The translations under genes were made by a program, and so were the position numbers. A stretch of 64,000 nt of DNA from Gemmatimonadales bacterium UBA2982 (GTDB lineage Bacteria; Gemmatimonadota; Gemmatimonadetes; Longimicrobiales; Gaopeijiaceae), in NCBI GenBank assembly GCA_002347035.1, contig DEAM01000031.1:1-64000 (forward strand). The letters run 5' to 3'. The notes beneath the pieces are model-generated. The model ran no database searches, was not told the DNA's origin, and saw nothing but the letters and a program-made list of their open reading frames with translations. How positions within the stretch are numbered: position 1 is the first letter of the stretch; every line of letters begins with the position of its first letter. Shown here piece by piece: positions 43,505 through 53,163 of this stretch.

Positions 43505-45334
43505 ATGATGCGTCAAATGCGGGAAAACACCAAGTGGATCATGATTATAACAGCGCTAGCCTTCACCGCGCTTATGGTCTTTGAATGGGGTATGGATGCC
43601 ACGGGCCAAAGTAGTGGGGGACTAGGTCAGATCGGTAGGGTTAATGGCGATCCGGTAATGCTTGAGGCATACAATGCTACCTTACGCCAACTCTATGACC
43701 AGGCTCAGGGTTCGCAGGAAGACTTCATTAGCTCTCAACAGAACGCGGAGCTCGAGGATCAAGCATTTGAAGCAGTAGTCGATCAGATACTGGTTGGTCA
43801 GGAATTGAGGCGCAGGGGTATCACGGTCACTGGCCAAGAGATCAGTGAAGCTGCTCAATTCAGCCCCCCGGATTATTTGGTACCCCAATTTCTAGACGAT
43901 ACGGGTGGTCTAGATCTCGCATCTTATCAAACTTTCTTGAGTACTCTTCCCCCAGAGCAACTCCTGGTTCTTGAGGCCTATTATCGCAGCGCTATTCCAC
44001 GCACAAAGTTGCTCCGACAGGTAGCTACGGGGATTTATCCCCCTGACGCCGCCCTTTGGCAACAGTGGAAGGACCAGAATGAGCTATCTGAGATACGCTT
44101 TGTCCCGCTTGATCCAGCAAATCGTTACGAGGATTCTGAATTCACGGTGTCGCAAGACGAGATTGCAGACTATTACGAGGAAAACAGTGAAGAATTCGAG
44201 ATTCCGGCCCGCGCGACAATCAAATTTGTTGTCCTCGATAAGACTCCTACTGCCGCAGATACATCTGCTTCCAGGGAGCGTGCTGATTCAATCCGCCAGG
44301 AGATCGTGGCCGGAGCTGACTTCGGAGAGCTAGCGCAGATTGAGTCTTCTGATCAGGGAACGGCGGCGCTAGGTGGTGATCTGGGAATCTTCCCTCCAGG
44401 CCGTATGGTCGCCGAATTTGATTCAGCCGTTTTCAGTAGCTCCAGCGGCGACTTAACTGAACCAATTCAAACTTCATTTGGCTTCCACCTAATTGAGGTC
44501 ACTGACCTTTGGGGAGCGGATAGTGCTCAAGCAAGACACATCTTATTGCCAATTGAGAGAACCGATGACAGTGAGATAGCACTCTTAATGGTCGCTGACT
44601 CCATAGAGGATTTAGGCGAAGCCATGGCACTGGACGAAGCCGCTGCTGCGTTAGGGTTATCATCGCAGACAACCGATATCGCGCTGGAGTTCCCTTTTAT
44701 TGCTGGTGCGGGCCAAATCTCAGAGGGAGCAGACTGGGCTTTTGAAGAGGCGTCGCCAGGAGATGTAAGTCCCCTCTTTGAAACCTCAACAGCATTCTAT
44801 GCACTGGAGCTTGTGAACTTGGCGCCAGAGGGTGTTCTGCCCCTTGAAAATGCCAGTGCAGCAATCGAGTCGACCCTGCTCTTCGATCTCAAAGTGGAAC
44901 GTGGGCGGGAAGAGGCACAAAGTGTCGTGGACCGTGTCCGTTCAGGGGAAGCGTTAGTAAATATCGCCGCTGATATGGGTCTCGAAGTACGTACTGCGGG
45001 GCCGTTCTCACGAGAAGACTTTGTGCCTGGAGTTGGACGCTACAACGCGGTCGTAGGGGCTGCCTTCGGCCTAGAGGTTGGCCTAACCAGCGATGTTATT
45101 TCGACTACAGGCAATCACTACATAGTCGACGTCCTGGCCAAAACCGAAGCCGATTCTACTGCGTGGCTAGGTCAACTATCTCAACAACGCCAGCAGATGG
45201 CGTCCCTGATCCAGCAGCAGAGACTTCAGGAGTGGCTCGAAGCACTAAGGAATTCTGCCCGGATTGTGGACAACAGAGACGAAGTGTTCGCTCCACAAGA
45301 CGAAAATGCCGTCCAGATGCCAATGGTCTTCTAA
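43505..45334 (+). CDS. ppiD: PpiD-like periplasmic peptidyl-prolyl isomerase/foldase
   Basis: The only intact + strand gene. From the ATG at 43505 (GGAG upstream), the 609-aa protein has an N-terminal anchor (TKWIMIITALAFTALMVFEW), a SurA_N-like chaperone domain at about 30-190, a parvulin PPIase domain at about 240-345 (ATIKFVVLDK to FHLIEVTD), and a degenerate second parvulin-like region beginning AQARHILLPIE. This fits membrane-anchored PpiD, which helps secreted proteins fold as they leave Sec. The frame extends 17 codons upstream without support. Its stop overlaps tatA's stop in opposite orientation. Confidence 0.88.
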   Translation: MMRQMRENTKWIMIITALAFTALMVFEWGMDATGQSSGGLGQIGRVNGDPVMLEAYNATLRQLYDQAQGSQEDFISSQQNAELEDQAFEAVVDQILVGQELRRRGITVTGQEISEAAQFSPPDYLVPQFLDDTGGLDLASYQTFLSTLPPEQLLVLEAYYRSAIPRTKLLRQVATGIYPPDAALWQQWKDQNELSEIRFVPLDPANRYEDSEFTVSQDEIADYYEENSEEFEIPARATIKFVVLDKTPTAADTSASRERADSIRQEIVAGADFGELAQIESSDQGTAALGGDLGIFPPGRMVAEFDSAVFSSSSGDLTEPIQTSFGFHLIEVTDLWGADSAQARHILLPIERTDDSEIALLMVADSIEDLGEAMALDEAAAALGLSSQTTDIALEFPFIAGAGQISEGADWAFEEASPGDVSPLFETSTAFYALELVNLAPEGVLPLENASAAIESTLLFDLKVERGREEAQSVVDRVRSGEALVNIAADMGLEVRTAGPFSREDFVPGVGRYNAVVGAAFGLEVGLTSDVISTTGNHYIVDVLAKTEADSTAWLGQLSQQRQQMASLIQQQRLQEWLEALRNSARIVDNRDEVFAPQDENAVQMPMVF

Positions 45335-45690
45335 GCCGGATCGGCCTCCGACTCTCCGTCTAACCCGGCCTCCACCTGGGCGTCCCCGTCAGGCTCAGCC
45401 TCAACGTCGGCGTCATCTTCTACATAGAGTTCCCGAAGGTTTCGTGGCTCCCCTTCATCATCGTCATGGTCCGAACCGACTGGCTCTGGTGGAGCATGTG
45501 AGCGATGAATCTGACTCGGTTGGTCAGGCACCGTAAACTCACGCTCAATCTCCTTCACCGAACCCTTGAACTCGCGAATCCCCTTGCCCAGAGAAGATCC
45601 GATCTCAGGAAGGCGCTTGGCTCCAAAAAGGAGTAAGACGATGAGAAAGATGAAAACCATCTCCCCCATTCCGAATCCACCTAGTCCCAT
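45331..45690 (-). CDS. tatA: Sec-independent protein translocase subunit TatA/TatB
   Basis: The 119-aa protein begins GLGGFGMGEMVFIFLIVLLL, a single membrane helix, followed by the amphipathic FGAKRLPEIGSSLGKGIREFK, the typical TatA hinge and helix. The C-terminal half is unusually acidic (Asp, Glu, Pro). The Tat route exports folded proteins. GGAGGG eight bases upstream supports the start. tatC is about 7 kb away, so the system is split. The acidic tail is longer than in classic TatA (about 80 aa), so a TatB-like role cannot be excluded. Confidence 0.9.
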   Translation of the reverse strand: MGLGGFGMGEMVFIFLIVLLLFGAKRLPEIGSSLGKGIREFKGSVKEIEREFTVPDQPSQIHRSHAPPEPVGSDHDDDEGEPRNLRELYVEDDADVEAEPDGDAQVEAGLDGESEADPA

Positions 45691-45739
45691 ACTTCAACCC
45701 TCCATCGGGGCACTCGAGCCCCATTAAACTCGTAGCTTC

Positions 45740-46021
45740 TCAGATCCACGAGCGTACAATCAGCGCTACAATGGCTATACCCACAAGGGTCAAGAAGTTC
45801 AGAGCCAGTGAGATTGGCCCCAAGTCAAAGGCCACCGCTACCAAATCCACGGACAATGGGCCGACCGACGCTGTGACTGATGTCAACAGAAATTCCCGGG
45901 AAGCCGTCCCCTCAGGCAGTGTCAACTCAACTAGCTTGGTGAGTAACCCTCCCAAGAACAACCCGAGAATAAGGGCCCACACAAACCGGACAGCACTTCT
46001 GCGCCCACTATCGACAAGCAT
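45740..46021 (-). CDS. DUF4321 domain membrane protein
   Basis: This 93-aa membrane protein has a first helix (FVWALILGLFLGGLLTKLVEL) with the GGLL turn, a glycine-poor middle, and a second helix (LNFLTLVGIAIVALIVRSWI). The pattern matches DUF4321 proteins, small two-helix membrane proteins of unknown function. It lies 49 bases upstream of tatA and 6 bases downstream of the polyprenyl synthase, so it is probably in the same transcript. Confidence 0.72.
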   Translation of the reverse strand: MLVDSGRRSAVRFVWALILGLFLGGLLTKLVELTLPEGTASREFLLTSVTASVGPLSVDLVAVAFDLGPISLALNFLTLVGIAIVALIVRSWI

Positions 46022-46027
46022 GGTTTG

Positions 46028-47023
46028 TCACCTCCTGCGGTCGACCGCGTAGGCAATAGCTTCACTTAGAGCTGAAAGCTCAGGGCCTTCGGCCAAGCCG
46101 CTAAGTGTGTCACGTGCTGCTTCGGCATACTGGGTGGCGCGCTCACGAGCATATGCCAACCCACCGCACTCCTCAACAATCCCTACAACTCGAGCGATTT
46201 CCTTATCATTCGGATCAGTAATCGTGAAGAAAGTCCTGATCTCTTTTTCCTCACCCGGCGTGGCATTTGCTAACGCACCGACGAGGGGTAACGTGACTTT
46301 CCGCTCTCTCAGATCGTGGCCAGTAGGCTTACCCGTAATCTCTTCGGTTCCTGTGTAATCCAAGAGATCGTCAGCGATCTGGAAAGCCATGCCGAGGTTA
46401 TGTCCGTACGTTGCCAGCGCGCGCCTACTTCCTTGATCTCCTGCAATCGCGCCCATCTCGCAGGCAGCCGACATTAACGAAGCGGTCTTTGCGGCGATTA
46501 GTCGATAGTAGTCATCCTCTGTAAAGTCGAGCGCGTCGAACGACGTAAGCTGCCTCATTTCACCAATCGCCATATCGTTGGCAGCTCCAGCGAGGACCTC
46601 AAGCGCTTGGAGGTTACCTACTCGGGCAAGCTCAGAAACGCTTCGGCTATAGAGGTAATCTCCCATTATGATCGCAACCTGGTGGGTCCAAAGTGTGTTC
46701 ACCGTGGGAAGCCCTCGTCGGAGAACTGAGTGGTCAACAGCATCATCGTGCACTAGCGTTGCGAGATGGACCAGTTCCACGACTGCCGCGAGCGTTAAAA
46801 CATCATCGTCAGGCTCCGCTCCCACATGGCTTGAGAGTAACAGCAGGGCAGGCCTGAATAGCTTGCCCCGCATAAAAAGTAAATGTTCGTTGACCTCTTC
46901 GATTTGGGCAAAATCCGATAGTACAATCCGCTTAATCTCACCACTCACACGGTCAAGTAAGGCATGGACCGGTGCCTGGATTGCAGATAGCTCAGGTGAG
47001 ATACCTGTTGCCGACTGAGTCAC
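46028..47023 (-). CDS. polyprenyl diphosphate synthase
   Basis: This trans-prenyltransferase extends isoprenoids, probably for quinone side chains or the undecaprenol branch. The first Asp-rich motif is LVHDDAVDHSVLRRG and the second is DDLLDYTGTEEITGK, with GKLFRPALLLLSS at the start of the fold. I place the start at the GTG at 47023 (331 aa) because an AGGGATC site precedes it; a longer frame begins at an ATG at 47080 with no ribosome site. The exact chain length and product cannot be read from the sequence. Confidence 0.93.
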   Translation of the reverse strand: MTQSATGISPELSAIQAPVHALLDRVSGEIKRIVLSDFAQIEEVNEHLLFMRGKLFRPALLLLSSHVGAEPDDDVLTLAAVVELVHLATLVHDDAVDHSVLRRGLPTVNTLWTHQVAIIMGDYLYSRSVSELARVGNLQALEVLAGAANDMAIGEMRQLTSFDALDFTEDDYYRLIAAKTASLMSAACEMGAIAGDQGSRRALATYGHNLGMAFQIADDLLDYTGTEEITGKPTGHDLRERKVTLPLVGALANATPGEEKEIRTFFTITDPNDKEIARVVGIVEECGGLAYARERATQYAEAARDTLSGLAEGPELSALSEAIAYAVDRRR

Positions 47024-47111
47024 GAGGATCCCTGGCGAAAGGGATGATGCAAAAACGCAGCCGCACTGGGATAAATGCATCGGGCGCAGACGCTCTGCAG
47101 CGACTCAATGC

Positions 47112-48053
47112 TCATTCGGCCCTATCCGCAATCTCGTTTAGTCCACTCGTGCGCTCGATGACATGCTCTGCAACACGGTGGGAGAGAACCTGGGCGGGTC
47201 CCAGGTCAGGAAGGAGTAATCTGTCCGCCATCGTCCGATGCACAAGGGTTTCAGGAATCATGCCGATAACCTGACTTTCTCTGATGTGTCCGCCTTTTTT
47301 TGTGACTTTCTCAGCAATCACTTCAAAAACGTCCAGTGGATGTGTATTCACCAAGTCCTCAAGATTCATAGAGATTTGCACACGAGCCTGTTCTGAAAGA
47401 TAAAGCCCAAGAGCCCTAACTCCGCTAAATCCACCGCCTTGCTCTCGAATATCAGCTGCGATTTCCTGAGCATCCTGCAACTGGATACCGGTAGCAAACA
47501 CATTCCAAGCCAAAAGGATATCTCTAGCCCCAACGCAGGTGACTCCGGCAGTCGGGTGACAAGACTCTGTGTCCGGTGGAGTATCGGGTTTGAGTCCTTC
47601 AGAAAGTGCCGCGTTGAGTCCTTCAAAACCTCCTCTACGCAGCTCAGCCAGCCGTCTATTAGCGGACTCCGATGCCTTTCCGTAAAAGAAAACAGGCAAC
47701 CCCATAAGGCCGATTTCCCTTCCAACACGGTGGGCAGACGCGATAGCCTCCCCCATATCCATGCCCTCAAGTGGCACGAAGGGCAGGACGTCAAGTGCAC
47801 CCACCCGGGGATGAACACCAGTGTGATTGCGCATGTCGATGTGCTCTAGTGCAAACCGGGCAGCCGCTACCGAGGCTGCTTCGACAGCTTCAGGGTCCCC
47901 TATATAGGTAATCACAGCCCGATTATGGTCTGGATCAGTTGACCAATCGAGAACCTCCACATCCTTGGAAAGGATAACATCGACCAGGGCCTCTATTTTA
48001 GTAAGATCCCTACCTTCAGAAAAATTTGGGACTGCCTCTAACACCTTGACCAT
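47112..48053 (-). CDS. ftcD: glutamate formimidoyltransferase
   Basis: The 313-aa enzyme transfers the formimino group of formiminoglutamate to tetrahydrofolate, as in histidine breakdown. Typical blocks are the start VLEAVPNFSEGRDL, DPDHNRAVITYIGDP, HTGVHPRVGALDVLPFVPL, and SQVIGMIPE near the end. It is the stand-alone transferase, without the C-terminal cyclodeaminase domain. No hutH, hutU or hutI genes are nearby, so it could alternatively serve 5-formyl-THF recycling as some single-domain relatives do. Confidence 0.9.
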   Translation of the reverse strand: MVKVLEAVPNFSEGRDLTKIEALVDVILSKDVEVLDWSTDPDHNRAVITYIGDPEAVEAASVAAARFALEHIDMRNHTGVHPRVGALDVLPFVPLEGMDMGEAIASAHRVGREIGLMGLPVFFYGKASESANRRLAELRRGGFEGLNAALSEGLKPDTPPDTESCHPTAGVTCVGARDILLAWNVFATGIQLQDAQEIAADIREQGGGFSGVRALGLYLSEQARVQISMNLEDLVNTHPLDVFEVIAEKVTKKGGHIRESQVIGMIPETLVHRTMADRLLLPDLGPAQVLSHRVAEHVIERTSGLNEIADRAE

Positions 48054-48120
48054 GTGATAAAACTAGTAACCTGGACTTTTGGGGAAGCCTGGACATAACT
48101 CGACAAGGAAAACCTGTCCC

Positions 48121-49257
48121 TCAGGCGTCCGGTGGCAACCCCAGTTCATCGTTGTTAGCAAGCAGTTGGTATGCCCATGAGAAAATCATTATAGAGTGTC
48201 CTGATTGATTGAACCCTAGTGACTTAGCCCGGAGAACCCCGAAGTGCTGAAGGCCATCTTCGCCTATTACGTCCATGACATAGCTTGTCTCATCGAGAGC
48301 TTCTAGCGGGGTAGTCACATAAGCTCCACTAGGTGCAACAGAAATGTCTGTGCACCCAGCATCCGCTGCCACACCACACTTAAGAGCTGTTGTAGGGAAC
48401 CCAGACGGGAAGATCGATGCTCCCGGACCTGGCACGATCCACCACTGCGCTCCGTCTGACTCGAGACGAAAGTGCCGAGCAGGATCATTTCCATCCACTA
48501 CAGGATTCGTAATGTCATTTACTTGAAAGCGGAAACCACTTTGGTCTGGATTGTCCGAAAAAGCGGAAATCCATTCGTCATGGAAATCTGGTCTTGGTGT
48601 CCCCGAAGCTCGGTTGCTTCCCAGACTCTCGTGACCACCTGTATCAAATGAGGTCACAAAATATTCGTAGGTGGTTCCATTAACGGCCAGGAGATCGAGG
48701 AATCCCTCAGAATCCGTCTCACCAAGTATCAGGCCACCATCTCCGGAGTCTTGATACACCCTATAGTGTGAAAAGTCCTCAGAAATTCGAGCATTTGAGT
48801 CCCACATAAGGTAGTTGGCATTGTCGAGTGTAACTACAAGAGTGCCAAGCGGAGCAGGCGGAGGATTCTGGTCAGGGATCGCCACTTGCACGGTCCGGTC
48901 CGTTGCCGTCTCAATACCGGAATCCCAGTCAATCGCTGTCACGTAGTACTCGTATGTCTCATTCGAGATGATATTCCAGTCTTCATATGAGCAGACACTA
49001 TCTAAGCAGTTCGTCACCTCTGCGATAAGAAAGAAATCGAAGTCTGAGATCCGACGGGAATAGATCCGGAACGCTTCTCCGTTCCAGGAACGACCAAGCT
49101 CCCAGTATACGACTACCGCCCCCGCGAAATAGCTTGCTTCCAGAGCCTCAGGAGCAGCTGGAGTGCCCCCTACAGTCATCAGGGGGTCGTCGTAGTAGTC
49201 ACAGGCTCCTAACAAGAGCATCGGAAGCAACAAAGCCACCGCTACAGATCTCATCAT
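48121..49257 (-). CDS. lipoprotein with fibronectin type III domains, function unknown
   Basis: The 378-aa protein has a lipoprotein signal (LLLPMLLLGACDYYDD, lipobox LGAC). Two fibronectin-III-like domains follow, at about 32-130 (GAVVVYWELGRSWNGEAFRIYSR to ETYEYYVTAIDWDSG) and 135-225 (NANYLMWDSNARISEDFSHYRVY to TYEYFVTSFDTGGHES). The C-terminal 150 residues form a separate domain rich in Trp/Gly/Asp that I do not recognise. AGGAGG just upstream supports the start. It is probably on the outer membrane, next to lptD and isolated by 166-base and 67-base gaps. Confidence 0.75.
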   Translation of the reverse strand: MMRSVAVALLLPMLLLGACDYYDDPLMTVGGTPAAPEALEASYFAGAVVVYWELGRSWNGEAFRIYSRRISDFDFFLIAEVTNCLDSVCSYEDWNIISNETYEYYVTAIDWDSGIETATDRTVQVAIPDQNPPPAPLGTLVVTLDNANYLMWDSNARISEDFSHYRVYQDSGDGGLILGETDSEGFLDLLAVNGTTYEYFVTSFDTGGHESLGSNRASGTPRPDFHDEWISAFSDNPDQSGFRFQVNDITNPVVDGNDPARHFRLESDGAQWWIVPGPGASIFPSGFPTTALKCGVAADAGCTDISVAPSGAYVTTPLEALDETSYVMDVIGEDGLQHFGVLRAKSLGFNQSGHSIMIFSWAYQLLANNDELGLPPDA

Positions 49258-49423
49258 GCCTCCTGGACAATCCAGACCGATCCACTAGATGGATAGCCTT
49301 AAGGCACGCACTATGCCGAAAACCTAAACCTATAATTCACAATGGCTTACGAAATACTGATGTCGAGCATACGTCCTGTATATGTGACGTCCTAGCGTAA
49401 GCCTTTAGTGACGCTGGCTCTGC

Positions 49424-52309
49424 TCATCGCCGACTCGAAGGAAGCCCTACATCTAGGTTCTGTTGATCGTAATCAAATTTCAGGTCGCGATTGTCCATCA
49501 GTGACACCTCGAAACGAAAACTCCAGTTTCCTGTAGCAGTTTGGAGAAAGTCAAAGTTCGCCTGCCACCGGTGGAGGTCACGCGTCAAACGAATTGAATG
49601 GTCGTTGAAAGCCCCCATCTCCAGATCGTAAGCTGTCCTCCAGCTCAATTCCCAGAGTTCGGTGGGCTGGAGTCGAACTGTACCAGTTATCATCTGGCTA
49701 GCGAGTCGGCTCGGATCTCGAGGGCGCTGAAGCGAGTATGAAAGATTAGCACTCCAACTCCCCTGAGGCCTACTCTCTCTCTCTGGGCCTGGAGAAGTTG
49801 GTACAGGAGTTGCCAAGGGTACGATCGAGGACTCGTCGGTTGCTCCTTGAGCTGCGAATGGATCTAGCTCTTCATCGAACAACTCGTCATCTGCAGTGTC
49901 TTCTTCTCCGCCATCTTCCCCACTGAACAAGCCCAGCCATCCGAGAATCGGGGAACTTGGCGTGAGCGAAAATGAGAGATTGACCTGTGATAGATGAGGA
50001 GCAAAACGCCGGAAACCAATCTGACCATCCTGTAACAATTCATCCTCGAATAGATCGTGGTCCGCTGAAACAGCAAGGCCCCGAAGGATATCCGATGAGA
50101 GTTGATTAGAGAGTCGGGTTGTTTCAAAACCTTGTAGGAAACTGCCGGCTGAATCAGCTTCGACAAAGTCATACTGCATGACACTCGTGCGGAGCGAGAG
50201 CAGGTTGACTATCTGGGCTTGAGGAATCCTTCGAGGCTCGCCAGCCAGCCCTGCAGGTGTCTGTAGCATCTCAATCTCTATGGAATCTGAAGCTGCTTCT
50301 TGCATTTCCACAGCCGGCTCTCGCCTAGCCTCGAACGTTTGATTGAGCGTTAGAGACAGGCTGTTCTTTGGCTGTAGAACTCTCGAGCCGAATACACGTC
50401 GCTGAAGGTTATCTGGAGTAGATTCTGGGCTCCATTGATAATTGAAGGCGGGCGAGAACTTATGGCGTATCGTCTCAAATGATCCAACCCCCGGAAAGAA
50501 GCCATAAATATCTGTCTTGAGCTGCGCTCCCAGTGATACTCGGGATGGGACGGTTACGAAGTTCTCGGCCAGGCTTGAAGTATCCGAGCGGAACATACTC
50601 CCCGAGAGACTAAGCCGTGGAGTGAGCGTTGTTGATCCAATCAGCTGCTGTTGATAATTGAGTGAAGTATTCCACCGCAAGTTTGCCTCTGCAATATCGC
50701 GGGCTGGCGCACCAGTCAGTATATCCGCTGTATTCACGCTATCGTCGAGCAGGAGTAGCGCCTCAGGAACGTTCCGAGTTTGATCTTCAGTGAGACTTAG
50801 CGACTGCCCGAATGTAAGACGGCCAAGACTGAGATTGCTGCTAAGAGACCCCTGACTCGCAGCAGTGTTTGCGTCGGCGAATGAGAACATCTCCGGCTGG
50901 ACGCGATCGACTAAGCTCCTTCGGAAGCCACTGGCACCTGACCAGGTCATGTTGTTCCAGAAACGGGCGTCCGAAGGGGGCGCCCTGAGGAGCGTGATCG
51001 GAGAAAGCGACAGATTCAGAGATGGCAGAGTCCATTCGGTCCTATCATCAGACAGGTACTGCTTACGGTTAGCTGAGAATGACAGTGCACCCCAGTCGAA
51101 ACGACGGTTGAATCCTCCCTCTGAGTCGATGGATTGTGTAACCTCGCGAGGGTTAAAAGAGTTCTCCCTAACGAAGTCATTGCTGGACGCAAATCGACTT
51201 GAGATACGGAGGTCAGTTCGTTCATCGAATGTCCACGAATGTCGCGTATCCATCGCGAACTCTGCGGATCCGTCCTCACGCCAGTACCGACGGAAGCTCA
51301 GCCCCCCATCCAAAAACTGCTTAGAGAATCGGTAATTGAGTGAGCCCGTAAGGCTAAGAAAGGTATTGCTGAACCAGTCGATTGCAGCCAGGCCGTCAGA
51401 ATAGTCGCTCATGGCCCAATAGAATCCGAGATTACTGATGCGACGCCGGTAGCCACGCGACGAACGTACAATGTCGTTAACGCTGAACCTTGGAGTGAGG
51501 AGCCCAGACGAGCGACCTGAGGACAGACTTTGTGCTATGAACGGGAGCCACAATACCGGAACGTCTGCGAAGTATAGGCGCACCCCCCGAGCTACGAGGA
51601 CATTACCACCAACAATCTTGATCTCGTCTGTCTGAAAGTGATAATGCGGCTCATCGATCTCGCACGATGTGAACCTAGCGTGGGACATGAAAGACGAGTC
51701 TTGGGCAGCGAAAGGCATATCTCCGCGGACGAGCCATTCAGCACCCTGTTGTGAGTACGATGTTTGGGCATCTACCGCTGAACCCCTTTCTTCAACGAGA
51801 TCATATACCATCGAGGGAGAATCAACAGGATCACCATCTGGGGGAGTAAACGTGGCGTTCCCGGCCCCATTCAGACGACCTGTTGATTCATTGAATGTTA
51901 TCGATGTGTCTGCCTCGAATTGCATCCCCTCAGAAATGACCCGAGCCCTACCATTCTCAGGAGCTGCAAGGACAAGAATACGCTCACGGGCCTGGAAATC
52001 TGCGGTGCCACCCTGGTACTCAGTAAGATTGTAACCCGCTAAGCCAACAAGGCCTGATGCGATCGAGTCCATCCCGGCTGCAGCACCTGACCTCCTTCCT
52101 TCTGCCGCTTCCGCCAACTGTAGGCTGTCTAAGACATATAGAATGCTGTCATAGCCTGGAGGCCTGGCCAGCCGCCTTAATCGCTCTAGAACACGATATT
52201 GAGCGCTGTCGACCTCTTCTGATTGGGACTGTTGTGCAGCCAGAGGCTGCATTAGTGCAAAACCAGCCACTAGTACGACTGCCGCTCCAAGAAGCAGCAA
52301 AAGCCTCAC
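49424..52309 (-). CDS. lptD: LPS-assembly protein LptD (OstA)
   Basis: LptD is the outer-membrane barrel that places lipopolysaccharide on the surface. The 961-aa protein has a signal peptide (LLLLLGAAVVLVAGFAL), an N-terminal periplasmic OstA-like jellyroll domain (about 90-260, ITFNESTGRLNGAGNATF, VRLYFADVPVLWLPF), and a long barrel with many alternating strands such as LGFYWAMSDYSDGLAAIDW. The acidic insert at about 800-830 (EDGGEEDTADDELFDEELDP) is unusual. Conserved disulfide Cys residues of proteobacterial LptD are not evident. Its start overlaps tatC's stop by 4 bases. LptE is not seen. Confidence 0.85.
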   Translation of the reverse strand: MRLLLLLGAAVVLVAGFALMQPLAAQQSQSEEVDSAQYRVLERLRRLARPPGYDSILYVLDSLQLAEAAEGRRSGAAAGMDSIASGLVGLAGYNLTEYQGGTADFQARERILVLAAPENGRARVISEGMQFEADTSITFNESTGRLNGAGNATFTPPDGDPVDSPSMVYDLVEERGSAVDAQTSYSQQGAEWLVRGDMPFAAQDSSFMSHARFTSCEIDEPHYHFQTDEIKIVGGNVLVARGVRLYFADVPVLWLPFIAQSLSSGRSSGLLTPRFSVNDIVRSSRGYRRRISNLGFYWAMSDYSDGLAAIDWFSNTFLSLTGSLNYRFSKQFLDGGLSFRRYWREDGSAEFAMDTRHSWTFDERTDLRISSRFASSNDFVRENSFNPREVTQSIDSEGGFNRRFDWGALSFSANRKQYLSDDRTEWTLPSLNLSLSPITLLRAPPSDARFWNNMTWSGASGFRRSLVDRVQPEMFSFADANTAASQGSLSSNLSLGRLTFGQSLSLTEDQTRNVPEALLLLDDSVNTADILTGAPARDIAEANLRWNTSLNYQQQLIGSTTLTPRLSLSGSMFRSDTSSLAENFVTVPSRVSLGAQLKTDIYGFFPGVGSFETIRHKFSPAFNYQWSPESTPDNLQRRVFGSRVLQPKNSLSLTLNQTFEARREPAVEMQEAASDSIEIEMLQTPAGLAGEPRRIPQAQIVNLLSLRTSVMQYDFVEADSAGSFLQGFETTRLSNQLSSDILRGLAVSADHDLFEDELLQDGQIGFRRFAPHLSQVNLSFSLTPSSPILGWLGLFSGEDGGEEDTADDELFDEELDPFAAQGATDESSIVPLATPVPTSPGPERESRPQGSWSANLSYSLQRPRDPSRLASQMITGTVRLQPTELWELSWRTAYDLEMGAFNDHSIRLTRDLHRWQANFDFLQTATGNWSFRFEVSLMDNRDLKFDYDQQNLDVGLPSSRR

Positions 52310-53115
52310 TGACTCTCCACAGCTCCTGGCGCTTCTTCGTTACTGGCTTCGTACTCCTCTGCACGTTTACGCTTGCCCCTGTATACGCCAACCGAGAGGA
52401 AAATGCCAAACTCGTATAGGAGCACGAGGGGCAGCATCATCATGATAGTCAACGTGATCGCGTCACCCGGAGTGATAAAGCTCGCGAGGATAGTGATCCC
52501 GACAACAGCATGACGCCGCTTCGATCTTAAGAAGGTCGGCGTAACGAGCCCCATAACACTCAGCGCCAAGATCACAACTGGCAACTCGAAAACAACCCCA
52601 AAGGCCAACAGAAGCTTTACGATAAATCCAAGCGTGGCATTGATCTCTAGAGTGCCATCTAGTGAAGCCGATAGAAAGCGCTGGAAAAACTCGAGAGTGA
52701 CTGGCAATGCAGCGAAATAGGCGAGTGCCACTCCGGCAAGGAACAACACCAAGCCTAAGTAAAGCGCAGGGATGACTGCTCTCTTCTCGCGCTTCTCTAG
52801 GGCAGGAGAAAGAAATGCCCAGACCTGATAAACGACTATTGGGAAGGCGAGAATGAGGCCCGTGTACACCGCAAGCCTCAGCATGACGAAGAATGGATCT
52901 GCCGGTGACAGATAGATAAGCTGTAGGGTGTCATCATTCCACGCACGGCGGATTGGCAACATCAGTAGCTCGAGAACCTGGAAGTAATACACGAGTGCAA
53001 AACCAATCACGGTGCCTAACGCAATCGATAAGATCGACCAGAGAACACGCCACCTGAGCTCTTCCAGGTGGTCTAGGAACGGCATCTCTCCTCTGAGGTT
53101 ACGCTGGAGCGCCAT
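52306..53115 (-). CDS. tatC: Sec-independent protein translocase subunit TatC
   Basis: TatC is the core receptor of twin-arginine export. The 269-aa protein has the cytoplasmic lead MPFLDHLEELRWRVLWS (conserved LDHLxELR), six membrane helices, and the GxVFELPVV motif in FGVVFELPVVILALS. A charged C-terminal tail (RGKRKRAEEYEASNEEAP) completes it. It overlaps lptD by 4 bases and follows nrdR by 48. tatA is about 7 kb away. Confidence 0.95.
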   Translation of the reverse strand: MALQRNLRGEMPFLDHLEELRWRVLWSILSIALGTVIGFALVYYFQVLELLMLPIRRAWNDDTLQLIYLSPADPFFVMLRLAVYTGLILAFPIVVYQVWAFLSPALEKREKRAVIPALYLGLVLFLAGVALAYFAALPVTLEFFQRFLSASLDGTLEINATLGFIVKLLLAFGVVFELPVVILALSVMGLVTPTFLRSKRRHAVVGITILASFITPGDAITLTIMMMLPLVLLYEFGIFLSVGVYRGKRKRAEEYEASNEEAPGAVESQ

Positions 53116-53163
53116 TTATGAATAGTAGGTCTTGAGTTTCTGGATCAATTGGCTAAGAACTTA

